The notes beneath the pieces were generated by a model. That model searched no databases, was not told the origin of the DNA, and saw nothing but the letters and a program-made list of their open reading frames with translations. A program made the position numbers and the translations under genes. This document shows, one piece after another, positions 16,193 through 25,956 of a stretch of DNA of 64,000 nucleotides. Numbering within the stretch: position 1 is the first letter of the stretch; the number at the start of each line of letters is the position of its first letter. This DNA is from Olsenella sp. SW781 (GTDB lineage: Bacteria > Actinomycetota > Coriobacteriia > Coriobacteriales > Atopobiaceae), in assembly GCF_012027725.1 (NCBI RefSeq), contig NZ_SJOU01000007.1, positions 62,001-126,000 of the forward strand. Direction: 5' to 3'.

Positions 16193-18001
16193 CTACGAGA
16201 CGAACCAGAGCGCCTCGGCCGGGCGGACCTCGAACCCCATGGACCGCTCGAGCGCGAGCGAGGCCTCGTTGTCCGGCCAGACCTCCGCCCACGGGAGCTC
16301 TCCGGCGGCAAGGTGCGCGGAGACCTTTGCCGCGGCGAGAGCCGTCCCCCAGCCCTCGCGCCGGTGCCCCTCGAAGACCTCGAGCATCCCCATCGAGCCC
16401 TCCTCGTGCTCGCCCACGAAGCCCACGATCCTGCCCGCCTCGAAGCCGCCGAGGAACTTCCCCGCCTCGAGCGCGGCCTCGAGCTCGCCCGGGGCGAGGT
16501 ACTCCGGGTGCGCGTAGCGCTCGCGCACCACGCCGGCATAGGCCGGGGTGAGCACGCGGATGTCGCGGGCGGGGTCGGTCGGGGGCACGCCCTCGCGCCA
16601 CACCACCACGTGGCAGGCTCGCTCCCGGCCCCCGAAGGCGCGGGCCACCTCGCGAGCGAGCGCGCGCTTGCCGCAGACGCAGGTGGTCCCTCCCGCGGCG
16701 CCGAGGCAGGTGAGCGCCCGGCGCACGAGGCGGCGGCTCGGGCCGGCCACAATCCTCATGCCTCCCGAGAGGCCCACCACGACGGCGCCCTTCTCGGCGA
16801 GAAGGACCTCGCCCGCGCCCCGGCGCAGGCACTCGGCGAGGGGCAGCGCGTCGTCGCCATACCCCTCCACGATCCGGAGCGCGCGCTCGCGGCGCGCGGC
16901 GGGGTCGTCGCGCGTCGCGTCGACGACGAAGGAGAGTCGCTCCGCCATCATCTCCTGGCCGAGGGGGCCGGGGTGGTCGGAGCCGTCGGCGAGCAGCTCC
17001 GGAAGGCGGTCCGCGTCGAGCAGCGGCGCGGCCTCCACGAGGCGCATCTGCGTGTGGGCCCCCGCGGCGGCGCGGACGATCGCGTCCACCTCCGCGGCGC
17101 AGCTCCTCGGGTGCGTGGGGTAGACGTCCTCGGTGTGCGACGGGCAGGTGAGGACCCAGATCGGCGCGTCCGGGAACGCCTCGGCCAGCTCGTAGAGGTA
17201 GGTTCGCACGTCGCGCTCGACGCGCGCGGCCTGGCAGGGCTCGTAGCGGTAGTTCTCGCCGAACTCCACGACGACGCCCGCCGCGTCCACGCGCTCGGAG
17301 AGGCCGACGAGCGAGCCGGGCTGGAAGACCTGGCCGCCCAGGCCCTGGTTGACGAGGTCGAGCCCCAGGTGCTCGGCGAGAAGCGCGCACCAGGAGCGCG
17401 AGGGGTCGCGCGCGACGAAGCCCTGGGCGATGGAGTCTCCGAGCACGACGAGCTGGCGGCGCGCGGCCACGGGCTCGAGGTAGGTCCCGTCGCAGGTGAC
17501 GGTGCGCACGGCGCAGGAGGTGAGGCACGGCAGCCAGACCCGGACGTGATGGGGCTCGCCCATGCCGGGGAGGTGCTGGAGGCCGGGCTCGGGGCCGGCC
17601 GCGGGGTCGTCGAGGAGCCACGTGACGAGGTTCTTCTCGTCAGGCAGGGCGAGCGGGAGGCGCCGGCCGTCGACGACGGCGGATATGCCGTCGAAGGGCG
17701 GGCGAGGGCCGTGCGGGTGGCGCTCGACGTCCGCGAGCACGGAGGCCGCGCCGCGCGGGGTGGGGTCCACGCGAGCCTCGAGCGTGAGGCGGGTGGCGTC
17801 GGTCTCCATCTCGAGGCAGACGCCCGCCGTGGCCACCGCGAGCTGGCGGTAGAGCCCGGGATGCCAGGCGCGGACGCTCCCCACGGCGCGCAGCTGCTCC
17901 GGCGCGAAGCGCGCCGGACGGACCCAGCCGTCCTTATCGGTTGTGAATCCGAGCGCGCCGTGGAGGAAACCCGACGCGCCGGCGCTCATCTCAAGGCCCA
18001 T
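16193..18001 (-). CDS. SGNH/GDSL hydrolase fused to a C-terminal GNAT acetyltransferase
   Basis: 602 aa, three regions. Residues ~1-165 look like the beta-sandwich that precedes SsfX3-type SGNH esterases. Residues ~170-370 are the SGNH hydrolase: block I GDSIAQGF (nucleophile Ser), a Gly block GLGGQ, block III VVEFGENY and block V DGSDHPGPLG (catalytic Asp/His). Residues ~375-602 form a GNAT-like unit with FEAGRIVGFVGEHEEG, acetyl-CoA loop HRREGWGTALAAAK and a WPDNEASLALERSMGF ending. The hydrolase would remove an acyl group and the acetyltransferase would add one, so the fusion may remodel an acetylated substrate. No signal peptide, so it is predicted cytoplasmic. Confidence 0.75.
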   Translation of the reverse strand: MGLEMSAGASGFLHGALGFTTDKDGWVRPARFAPEQLRAVGSVRAWHPGLYRQLAVATAGVCLEMETDATRLTLEARVDPTPRGAASVLADVERHPHGPRPPFDGISAVVDGRRLPLALPDEKNLVTWLLDDPAAGPEPGLQHLPGMGEPHHVRVWLPCLTSCAVRTVTCDGTYLEPVAARRQLVVLGDSIAQGFVARDPSRSWCALLAEHLGLDLVNQGLGGQVFQPGSLVGLSERVDAAGVVVEFGENYRYEPCQAARVERDVRTYLYELAEAFPDAPIWVLTCPSHTEDVYPTHPRSCAAEVDAIVRAAAGAHTQMRLVEAAPLLDADRLPELLADGSDHPGPLGQEMMAERLSFVVDATRDDPAARRERALRIVEGYGDDALPLAECLRRGAGEVLLAEKGAVVVGLSGGMRIVAGPSRRLVRRALTCLGAAGGTTCVCGKRALAREVARAFGGRERACHVVVWREGVPPTDPARDIRVLTPAYAGVVRERYAHPEYLAPGELEAALEAGKFLGGFEAGRIVGFVGEHEEGSMGMLEVFEGHRREGWGTALAAAKVSAHLAAGELPWAEVWPDNEASLALERSMGFEVRPAEALWFVS

Positions 18002-18015
18002 GCTCCCTCTCGAAG

Positions 18016-18048
18016 TTGCCTAAAAGGGGCCTGTCCCCTTTTAGGCAA
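18016..18048. repeat. TTGCCTAAAAGGGG palindrome, copy 2
   Basis: 14-bp perfect arms (TTGCCTAAAAGGGG 18016-18029 and its complement 18035-18048) around the 5-nt loop CCTGT. It lies just after the phosphatase gene in the minus-strand direction and before the SGNH-GNAT start. Same core as the copies at 8473-8556 and 40341-40369. Confidence 0.88.
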
Positions 18049-18070
18049 GTATTGTGTCACAAGCTGGCGG

Positions 18071-18844
18071 CTACTCGCCCTCCAGGACCGGCTCGTAGAA
18101 CTCCTCCTCGTCGTCGAGCCTGAGGACGAGCACCTGGCCCAGGCCCGCGCCCGCCGCGGCGGCGCTGTCCACGTCCCAGCGGTCCGCGCCCACGCGCACC
18201 ATCCGGGCGAGCCCGTCCTCCCCCACGGCCGGGCGGTCCACCTCGTGGGCCATGCGCTCGAGATAGGGGGTCGGGGTGTGGCCCGCCACGATGACGGGGC
18301 CGCGCGCGTCCCCGCCCGAGAGCCCCTCGGCGGCCCCCCAGAAGTCCTCCCTGATCCACGTGAGGTCCTCGGGGTCCTGCGCCGAGAAGAACGTCTCCAC
18401 GGCGGCATCCCCCCACGCCTCCTGCGTGACGCGGCCGAGCCGCACGCCGGCGTGCACGAAGAGGAAGAGCCGCCCCGCCACGCGCGCGCTCGACCAGCGC
18501 GGCAGGCCGGCGACCCAACCGAGCAGCTCGTTCGCCTCGTCGTCCTCGATCTCGGAGAGGCCGGCGGAGGTCATGGCTCCGCCGTTGAGCCCCCAGTTCA
18601 TGGCGGCGAGGCCGTCCCCGGGGCTGTTCACGCAGTCGATCATGAGGTCCTCGTGGTTGCCCATGAGGACGGTCACGTTGGGCAGCCCCCGCACGACCCG
18701 CAGGACGCCCACCGGGTCGGGCCCGCGGTCGATCATGTCGCCCAGGCAGAAGAAGCGGTCGTCCTCGGAGGGGGACACGCGGTCGAGGGCGCGCTCGAGC
18801 GCGGCGCGGTGACCGTGCACGTCCGAGAACACGTATGTTGCCAT
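18071..18844 (-). CDS. PPP-type metallophosphoesterase (serine/threonine phosphatase-like)
   Basis: 257 aa calcineurin-type phosphatase. The five metal/phosphate motifs are present in order: SDVHGH, LGDMIDRGPD, LMGNHED, VHAGVR and AGHTPTP. Such PrpA/ApaH-like enzymes dephosphorylate proteins or diadenosine polyphosphates; the substrate is open. Short and complete, starting at ATG 18842-18844 with an AGGGAGGG-type RBS. No partner kinase is nearby. Confidence 0.87.
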   Translation of the reverse strand: MATYVFSDVHGHRAALERALDRVSPSEDDRFFCLGDMIDRGPDPVGVLRVVRGLPNVTVLMGNHEDLMIDCVNSPGDGLAAMNWGLNGGAMTSAGLSEIEDDEANELLGWVAGLPRWSSARVAGRLFLFVHAGVRLGRVTQEAWGDAAVETFFSAQDPEDLTWIREDFWGAAEGLSGGDARGPVIVAGHTPTPYLERMAHEVDRPAVGEDGLARMVRVGADRWDVDSAAAAGAGLGQVLVLRLDDEEEFYEPVLEGE

Positions 18845-18955
18845 CTCGGGCCCTCCCTGACCGAATCCTGCGCGGGGCGCATCATCCCTCCCGCTAGCCT
18901 ACACCCTCGCCGTCTCGGCCGGGCCCCGCGGGCGGGCGAGCGGTCGGGGCGTAAC

Positions 18956-19501
18956 CTAGGAGCGTCGCGTTTTGCGGCGCGAGCGGCGCATCCTGAGCAC
19001 CCAGGCGGGCGCGGAGCCGACCTCTATGACGCGGGCGGGAAGATGTCCCTCCCCCGCCGCGCGCACCACCGCGACCACCTCGCGCATGGTCGACTCGAGG
19101 CGGGCGCCCTTGAGGCGGCACTCCCACACCACCACGACGGTCCAGCCCGCCTCCACGAGACGGGCGCTGTCGCGCGCGTCGCGGGCGCGGTTGCGCGCGA
19201 ACTTGTCCTGCCAGAAGGCCGAGTGCGTCTTGGGGCGCGAGGGGGAGCAGTGCGGGCAGCGGTGCCAGAAGCACCCGTGCACGAAGATGGCCACGCGCCG
19301 CCCGGGGAAGCACACGTCGGGGTGGCCCGGCGCCTTCTTCCAGTGGAGCCGATAGCCCGTGAGCCCCGCCTCCCGCAGCGCGGCGCGCACCTTGAGCTCG
19401 GGCTTGGTGTCCTTGCTCCGGTTGGCCTGCATGACGTGGCGGGTTGCCTCCGAGGAGGCGGGCGGGGTGTCCGGGCGCGGGCGTGCGGCGCGCGCTACCA
19501 C
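18956..19501 (-). CDS. vsr: Very short patch repair endonuclease (Vsr)
   Basis: 181 aa. Nicks DNA 5' of T:G mismatches arising from deaminated 5-methylcytosine. Typical SKDTKPELKVRAALREAGL, catalytic core PDVCFPGRRVAIFVHGCFWHRC with the zinc-site His/Cys, then FARNRARD and a GWTVVVVWEC strand. The GTG start overlaps the stop of the phospholipase-like gene by 7 nt; a later ATG (codon 24) would cut the conserved N-terminal helix. No cytosine methyltransferase gene is adjacent, so it is an orphan in this window. Confidence 0.9.
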   Translation of the reverse strand: MVARAARPRPDTPPASSEATRHVMQANRSKDTKPELKVRAALREAGLTGYRLHWKKAPGHPDVCFPGRRVAIFVHGCFWHRCPHCSPSRPKTHSAFWQDKFARNRARDARDSARLVEAGWTVVVVWECRLKGARLESTMREVVAVVRAAGEGHLPARVIEVGSAPAWVLRMRRSRRKTRRS

Positions 19502-20460
19502 GTGAAGGGCGCGTCCGGCGCCGAGGGAGCCCCCTCGAAGCTGAGGTCGCCCGTGAGCTCGCGCGCGGCGTCGAGGTCGAGGTCCGGAGAGCAGAGCCCC
19601 GAGATCACCTCTCCCACCCGGCCGCGGGCCCTATCCCAGAGGTCCCAGAAGCCGTCCTCGCTGACCTCGCCCGTGAAGGGGTTCTCCCAGGCGACGTGCT
19701 CGCGGTTGTCGAAGGCGGAGCGGGCGTCGGCGCGGTCGCGGTGCGACATCGCGCAGACGAGCGAGAAGGGCGTGCGGCCGAACGCCCGCTCGAGGGTGCC
19801 GATGACCGCGCGCTTGCGGCCGCCCGGCGAGTCGAAGATGCGCTGCACGAGGCGGAACTCGATCGCGGCGGTGGAGAAGGTCCTCGGGTCGATGGCCTTT
19901 CCGTAGACCCACAGGGCCACGTAGAAGTACACCTTGTCCACGGCGGCCAGGACCTCATGGCTCGCGGCGAGCGCGTGGGCGTGCGGGCGATACGTCGAGA
20001 CCGTCTGGCCGGTGAGCGAGAAGAGCACCGCCTCGTCGAGGTCGCGCTCGATCTCCGCGTGGACCTTCGAGGCGGCGCGCTCGTCGAGCCCCTCCACGCC
20101 CGCGTCGCAGATGCCGTTCTGCCAGTGGTAGACGAGGGGGTGCACGGTGGAGTCGAGAAGCCAGTGGCAGGCGAAGCCGGCCACGTAGGCCCGGGCGAGG
20201 GTGCGCTCGCGGCCCTCGAGGCCGGCGGCGGCCTCGCGCATGGCGAGCAGCAGCAGCGCCGGGCGCGCCGCGTGCATGGCGTTGCCGAGCGGGGACCACT
20301 TGCGCATGAGCGGGTCGATCACCAGGTAGAAGAGGGGGTCCGGCCCCTGGTTGCCCAGGAGGAACGCGGCGGTCTCGTCATCTGTCCTGAAGCCGAGCAG
20401 GTCCCGTACCTCGTCGAGGGACTCCCGGCCAAAGAGGTCGTGCGTGAGGATCGCGGGCAT
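19495..20460 (-). CDS. Zinc-dependent phospholipase C-like protein
   Basis: 321 aa. The N-terminal PAILTHDLFGRE, an early LGNQGPDPLFY segment and the His-rich FACHWLLDSTVHPLVY helix match the zinc-dependent phospholipase C fold (Zn_dep_PLPC), whose His/Asp residues bind three metals. No signal peptide is seen, unlike secreted phospholipases, so a cytoplasmic role is likely. Common in Coriobacteria and Clostridia without known substrate. Coupled to vsr by a 7-nt overlap. Confidence 0.75.
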   Translation of the reverse strand: MPAILTHDLFGRESLDEVRDLLGFRTDDETAAFLLGNQGPDPLFYLVIDPLMRKWSPLGNAMHAARPALLLLAMREAAAGLEGRERTLARAYVAGFACHWLLDSTVHPLVYHWQNGICDAGVEGLDERAASKVHAEIERDLDEAVLFSLTGQTVSTYRPHAHALAASHEVLAAVDKVYFYVALWVYGKAIDPRTFSTAAIEFRLVQRIFDSPGGRKRAVIGTLERAFGRTPFSLVCAMSHRDRADARSAFDNREHVAWENPFTGEVSEDGFWDLWDRARGRVGEVISGLCSPDLDLDAARELTGDLSFEGAPSAPDAPFTW

Positions 20461-20520
20461 GGCGCGCCTTTCGTCGTGTGTGCTCCCCCGATTATGCCAC
20501 GGCGTCGGGCTCGTGCCACC

Positions 20521-20587
20521 GTGCCACTGGCGTCAGGTTTGTTTGGCACGCGAGTCGCGTGCCAAACAAACCTGACGCCAGTGGCAC
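20521..20587. repeat. 33-bp perfect palindrome, TGGCGTCAGG family, copy 1
   Basis: Arms 20521-20553 and 20555-20587, perfect over 33 bp about a single central base. Contains CTGGCGTCAGGTTTGTTTGG and its complement; an extra GTGCCAC/GTGGCAC pair flanks it at 20513-20519 and 20591-20597. It lies between divergent genes (phospholipase-like and transporter), so it is not simply a terminator. Confidence 0.92.
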
Positions 20588-20685
20588 ACCGTGGCACACG
20601 CGGTCTTTTACGCACTTCTTACCGCACGCGTGCCCCGTGCTCGACTACCATGGAAACGTTGCGTCGCCACAACGGGAGGGGCCTC

Positions 20686-21912
20686 ATGGCTAGCCAGAAG
20701 ATGACCAAGGCAGAGAAGAGCTGGATCGTCTACGACGTGGGCAACTCAGCCCTCGTTCTTCTCGCCACGAGCGTGATCCCGATCTACTTCTCCTTCCTCT
20801 CCCCCGACGGCGGGGTCGTGGTGGCGTGGAGCTATGCCGAGACGGTGGCGTCACTCATCATCGCGCTGCTCATGCCCGTGCTGGGGTCGATTGCGGACAT
20901 GCAGGGCATGAAGAAGAGGTTCATCGTCGGCTGCGTGGGCACGGGCGTGGTGGCCACGGTGGCGCTCGGCTTTGTGACCGCGGCCATGGCGTTTCTGATC
21001 ATCTACGTCATCTCCTCGGTGGCGCTGAACTCCTCGATGGTCTTCTACGACGCGCTGCTGGTCGACACCACGACCGACGACCGCATGGACGAGATTTCCT
21101 CCCAGGGCTACGCCTGGGGCTATATCGGCAGCTGCGTCCCCTTCATCGCGTGCCTGGGCGTGGTCCTGGGCTACGAGGCGCTGGGCATCACCCTGCAGAC
21201 CGCCATGCAGATTGCGTTCATCATCACCGGCGCGTGGTGGGCCGTCTTCACCGTCCCGCTGCTCAAGAACGTCCAGCAGAGGCACTTCAAGCCGCGCGAG
21301 CCGCACGCCGTCTCCCGCGCCATCCGCGGCCTCGCGGGGACGCTGCGCGAGATCTGGGCCAACCGCGCCATCCGCTACTACATGATCGCGTACTTCTTCT
21401 ACATCGACGGCGTGCACACCATCATCAAGCTCTCGACGAGCTACGGAACCGAGCTGGGGATCGACTCCACGCAGCTCGTGCTCGCGCTTCTCGTCACGCA
21501 GTTCGTGGCCTTCCCGAGCGCCATCATCTACGGCCGCCTCTCGTCGAAGTACGGCACGCGCCGCATGCTGCTGATCGCCATCGCGGCCTACTTTGGCATC
21601 ACCCTCTTTGCCGCGTTCTTCCTGCGCTCGGCCGCCGAGTTCTGGTTCCTGGCCATCCTCGTGGGCATGTTCCAGGGCGGCATCCAGGCGCTCAGCCGCT
21701 CCGAGTTTGGCAAGCTGGCCCCTAAGGAGCGCGCCAACGAGTACTTCGGCTTCTTCGACATCTTCGGCAAGTACGCCGCCATCCTGGGCACGTTCCTGGT
21801 GGGCACGTTCACGGCGCTCACCGGCAACTCCAGCCTCGGCGTGCTCTCGATTGCGGTGCTCTTTGTCGTGGGCTTCCTCGTGATGCTGCGCGTCCCAGAG
21901 CGCACGGCGTAG
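20686..21912 (+). CDS. MFS transporter, UMF1 (Atg22-like) family
   Basis: 408 aa with about 12 hydrophobic segments. The conserved opening KSWIVYDVGNSALVLLATSV matches the UMF1/Atg22 branch of the major facilitator superfamily, in which the N-W-x-x-Y-D-x-x-N-S signature is typical. Fungal Atg22 exports amino acids from vacuoles; bacterial substrates are unknown. The ATG at 20686 is preceded by GGGAGGGG. The gene ends in a clear intrinsic terminator at 21967-22014. Monocistronic. Confidence 0.85.
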   Translation: MASQKMTKAEKSWIVYDVGNSALVLLATSVIPIYFSFLSPDGGVVVAWSYAETVASLIIALLMPVLGSIADMQGMKKRFIVGCVGTGVVATVALGFVTAAMAFLIIYVISSVALNSSMVFYDALLVDTTTDDRMDEISSQGYAWGYIGSCVPFIACLGVVLGYEALGITLQTAMQIAFIITGAWWAVFTVPLLKNVQQRHFKPREPHAVSRAIRGLAGTLREIWANRAIRYYMIAYFFYIDGVHTIIKLSTSYGTELGIDSTQLVLALLVTQFVAFPSAIIYGRLSSKYGTRRMLLIAIAAYFGITLFAAFFLRSAAEFWFLAILVGMFQGGIQALSRSEFGKLAPKERANEYFGFFDIFGKYAAILGTFLVGTFTALTGNSSLGVLSIAVLFVVGFLVMLRVPERTA

Positions 21913-21966
21913 GCCTGGCCAGCAGCGGTACGGTTCCACGGGCACGCGTAGCCTCGCTTTTTCAGC

Positions 21967-22014
21967 AATCCCCGTTTCCGCGTTCTCCCAAGGATGCGTA
22001 AACGGGGATTTTTC
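21967..22014 (+). terminator. Intrinsic terminator after the UMF1 transporter gene
   Basis: 11-bp perfect stem (AATCCCCGTTT 21967-21977, AAACGGGGATT 22000-22010), 22-nt loop, followed by TTTTC. The loop and downstream arm contain the GATGCGTAAA word also found at 23447. Confidence 0.8.
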
Positions 22015-22038
22015 GTACATCGGCATACTTTTTCGAGA

Positions 22039-22092
22039 TTGCGCGTCAACTAGTTTGAGTTTTATCACGCGTAACCCGCGATGTGCGAAAAC
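22039..22092 (+). repeat. 54-bp direct repeat flanking the unknown gene, upstream copy
   Basis: 40 of 54 positions match 23542-23595, with a conserved CACGCGTAA-C-CG-GATGTGCG block. The two copies bracket the 22345-23454 gene. Together with GATGCGTAAA words at 21993 and 23450 they suggest a duplicated flank of about 100 bp. Confidence 0.7.
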
Positions 22093-22344
22093 CGCCGTCT
22101 GCGCATCCTCATGAGGGGGGCAGCCGCATCAACGCCGCCAGCAAACGTGTAGTTCCAGAGAATCCGAAAGCCCTCGCGCAAACGCACGACACGGCCTCAT
22201 TTTTTTCTTGCGGACGCCCGACCTCGCGCCAAGCAGTCCGCACGCCCCTCGCGGAAAGCCCGACGCACGCCCAGAAGAATGGAATCGTCAGCTTCGTGAA
22301 AGTCCCGTCTGCTAGCCTCCCGTCACCACGAAGAGAGGAGGCCC
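22093..22344. other. Leader region with no recognisable gene
   Basis: This completes a 432-bp gap after the transporter gene. Beyond the terminator and repeat I see a T-run at 22200-22206 and a good RBS (GAGAGGAGG) just before the ATG at 22345. No RNA gene or clear promoter pair is evident. Confidence 0.5.
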
Positions 22345-23454
22345 ATGGACATCTTCCTTGCGCACGAGGACTCCCTGAAGGTACTGCGCCACGCCCGAAG
22401 AACAGGGGACCTTGCGCTGATCCCCGCAGACAGGGAGGCGATCCAGCGCGACCATGGCCGGATCGACGCCTCGAGCCTGGTCTCGGCTCTTCCCGGAGAC
22501 GTCCTCGCCCCCACGCGCGCGCAGCCCGTCTCCCTGCGCTTTGCGGACGATGCGTCACGCAGCCAATGCGGTATCGTCCGGGCGGTCCCCAACCTCGCGC
22601 GCCTGCCCGACGGCTCGTACCTGGAACTCATCAGCTCGTCAGGAGGTCCGCTCCCTGCCGCGGCGGGAGAGCCCGTCCACGTGTTTGTTGAGGCGGCCGG
22701 GCTCTCGCTCCTCAGCGCGGCCCAATCCCTTGGCGAGCTGGTTCGCAGGGAGCGGCTCACGAGAAATGCCGCGCTCGTTCGCCTCAGCGGTTTTATCATG
22801 GAGCTCTGCGGCTCATACGCGCGCGACCCCCTCTCCCCCTCCGCAGGAGAGGTCGCCTATGACCTCCCCCCGGTCTCGTCAGTCGCCGAGGCAACGTCAT
22901 TCCTCGAGTCGGTGAGCGGTCTTCACGGTCACACGCTCGCCAACATGGCGGCAGGCTATGCCAACGACGGCTCGGGCTCCACCATGGAGACGCTGTGGTA
23001 TCACGCGTTCTGCCTTCCGCCGCGCCTCGGCGGCATGCACCTTCAAAGGCCCCTCCAGAACGCTCCTCTGGAATGGCCTGACGAGGTCAGTAATCTCGTC
23101 AGCCACCAGACCATGCGGCCCGACTTCTACTGGGCGCTCTACCACGCGGCATGCGAGCACCAGGGGAAAGACCATGCGAGCGAGGAGGCGCTCGCCGAGG
23201 ACTGCGATCGGGCACGAGACTACGAGCTGTGCGGAATCGACTACTTCCCCGTGACCAAGAAGGACGCGCGCAGCGAAAAGGCCGTCCGGGCGTTTCTCGC
23301 CCAGCTCGTTGAGAAGTTTGCGCCATACGAGGGCCCGTCCTTCAAGCGAAGGATGCGGCAGCGCCTCGATGACCCTGACGTCGTTCTGGCACGAAGCGTC
23401 CTTCTCTCCCAGCTGAGGCCGGCGTCACAGCGCTGGCAGGACGAGGATGCGTAA
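22345..23454 (+). CDS. Unknown protein with PD-(D/E)XK/DUF559-like C-terminal region
   Basis: 369 aa, not recognised as a named family. The N-terminal two thirds begins MDIFLAHEDSLKVLRHARRT and resembles AbiEi-like proteins seen in Coriobacteria. Near residues 250-300, RPDFYWALYHAACEHQGKDH, then DCDRARDYELCGIDYFPVT, has the layout of Vsr/DUF559 endonuclease folds: Asp in RPDF, Glu in CEHQG, His, then D-R-x-x-x-L-x-x-x-G and a final strand ending in a hydrophobic/Thr. A role in DNA cleavage or as an AbiEi-type regulator is possible. It is flanked by related 54-bp repeats and its codon use looks slightly less GC-biased than its neighbours, so it may be acquired. Confidence 0.55.
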   Translation: MDIFLAHEDSLKVLRHARRTGDLALIPADREAIQRDHGRIDASSLVSALPGDVLAPTRAQPVSLRFADDASRSQCGIVRAVPNLARLPDGSYLELISSSGGPLPAAAGEPVHVFVEAAGLSLLSAAQSLGELVRRERLTRNAALVRLSGFIMELCGSYARDPLSPSAGEVAYDLPPVSSVAEATSFLESVSGLHGHTLANMAAGYANDGSGSTMETLWYHAFCLPPRLGGMHLQRPLQNAPLEWPDEVSNLVSHQTMRPDFYWALYHAACEHQGKDHASEEALAEDCDRARDYELCGIDYFPVTKKDARSEKAVRAFLAQLVEKFAPYEGPSFKRRMRQRLDDPDVVLARSVLLSQLRPASQRWQDEDA

Positions 23455-23541
23455 ATCCCGATTGGCGGACATTGGAGTTTCCGCGTCCTTCTCGGCACGC
23501 GCATTCTGGGATTCGTGGCCAAACGGAGCCCGCATTCCAAG

Positions 23542-23595
23542 TTGCGCATGGGATAGTTCAAGGTTTTGCACGCGTAAACCGAGATGTGCGGAAAT
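23542..23595 (+). repeat. 54-bp direct repeat flanking the unknown gene, downstream copy
   Basis: Partner of 22039-22092 in the same orientation (40/54 identical). The remaining 23455-23721 gap also has two copies of a GCGAGAAGGACGGGCGGGG word (23611, 23642) and a 9-bp GGGCGGGGC stem (23653-23661 with 23686-23694) that may end the arg operon. Confidence 0.7.
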
Positions 23596-23721
23596 CCCGG
23601 AATACGCGTGGCGAGAAGGACGGGCGGGGGCAGGCAGACTAGCGAGAAGGACGGGCGGGGCACAGGCGCCCTAGGGGACGTCCGGGCCCCGCCCGAAATG
23701 GCAGCGGCTCTAGATGGAAGC

Positions 23722-24990
<1,269 letters not shown>

Positions 24991-25005
24991 GGGACATCCT
25001 TTCCC

Positions 25006-25887
25006 CTAGGCATTGTCCTGCGTGAACATGGTACCGCAGCCCGCGTCGGTGAAGATCTCCAATAGCAGCGAATGCGGGAAGGTTCCGTTGAGAATGACGA
25101 CCTCGGAGACGCCCGCGTCGAGGGCCTCGGCGATGGAGCGGATCTTGGGCAGCATGCCGCCGTCGAGCGTTCCGGAGTCGAGCAGCTCGTGGGTCTCGGC
25201 GCGCGTGAGGCTCTGAATCAGGGAGTCCTCGTCGGAGACGTCGCCGTAGAGGCCATCGACGTCGGTGAGGTAGATGAGCTTGTCGGCGCCCATGGCCTCG
25301 GCGATCTTTCCTGCCGCCACGTCCGCGTTGATGTTGAAGAAGCCGTCCGGCGCGCACCCCACCGTGGCGACCACGGGGATGTAGCCGTCCTCGAGGATGG
25401 TCTCGATGAGGCTCGGGTCCACCTCGCGGATGCGGCCCACGCGGCCGAGCTCGGGGTCGATCTGCTCGGCCTTCAGGGTCTTGCCGTCCGCGCCGGAGAT
25501 GCCCACGGCGTTGTGCCCGTACTCGTTGAGCGCCCAGACGAGGTCCTGGTTGACCTTGCCCACAAGCACCTCGCGCACGGCCTCCATCGTGGCGTCGTCG
25601 GTCACGCGCAGGCCGCCCTTGAACTGCACGGGAAGGCCCAGCGCCTTCACGTGCGCGCTGATGGCCTTGCCGCCGCCGTGGACGAGCACGATGCGGATGC
25701 CCAAGAGCTTGAGCATCTCGATGTCAGCCACCACCTGGCGGCAGAGCTCGGGGTTCTCCATGGCCGACCCGCCGTACTTGATGACGAAGGTCTTGCCTGC
25801 CATGCGATGGATCCACGGCAGGGCCTCGTTCAGGACGTCGACCTTCGAGGAGGCGCGCTCGCGCTCCTGCCTGTCGCGCTGCTTCAT
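25006..25887 (-). CDS. argB: Acetylglutamate kinase
   Basis: 293 aa amino-acid kinase. Phosphorylates N-acetylglutamate using ATP. Nucleotide/phosphate motifs VIKYGGSAM near the N-terminus, VLVHGGGKAIS, and the acidic KLIYLTDVDGLYGD segment; the C-terminal LDGGMLPKIRSI is characteristic. An N-terminal helix (residues ~5-22) of the kind used in arginine-sensitive hexameric enzymes is present, so arginine feedback is plausible. It sits 69 nt after argJ. Confidence 0.95.
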   Translation of the reverse strand: MKQRDRQERERASSKVDVLNEALPWIHRMAGKTFVIKYGGSAMENPELCRQVVADIEMLKLLGIRIVLVHGGGKAISAHVKALGLPVQFKGGLRVTDDATMEAVREVLVGKVNQDLVWALNEYGHNAVGISGADGKTLKAEQIDPELGRVGRIREVDPSLIETILEDGYIPVVATVGCAPDGFFNINADVAAGKIAEAMGADKLIYLTDVDGLYGDVSDEDSLIQSLTRAETHELLDSGTLDGGMLPKIRSIAEALDAGVSEVVILNGTFPHSLLLEIFTDAGCGTMFTQDNA

Positions 25888-25956
25888 GGTTGCTCCTTAG
25901 ATACGCTGGCGAGAAGAACGTGGGGACGGAGGGGCCGCCTCGGCCCCGTGCCCACG

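Noticed and set aside
16010-19906. Open frame of nearly 1300 codons on the plus strand
   Set aside because: It runs antisense to four well-supported minus-strand genes and has no domain, RBS or sensible composition.
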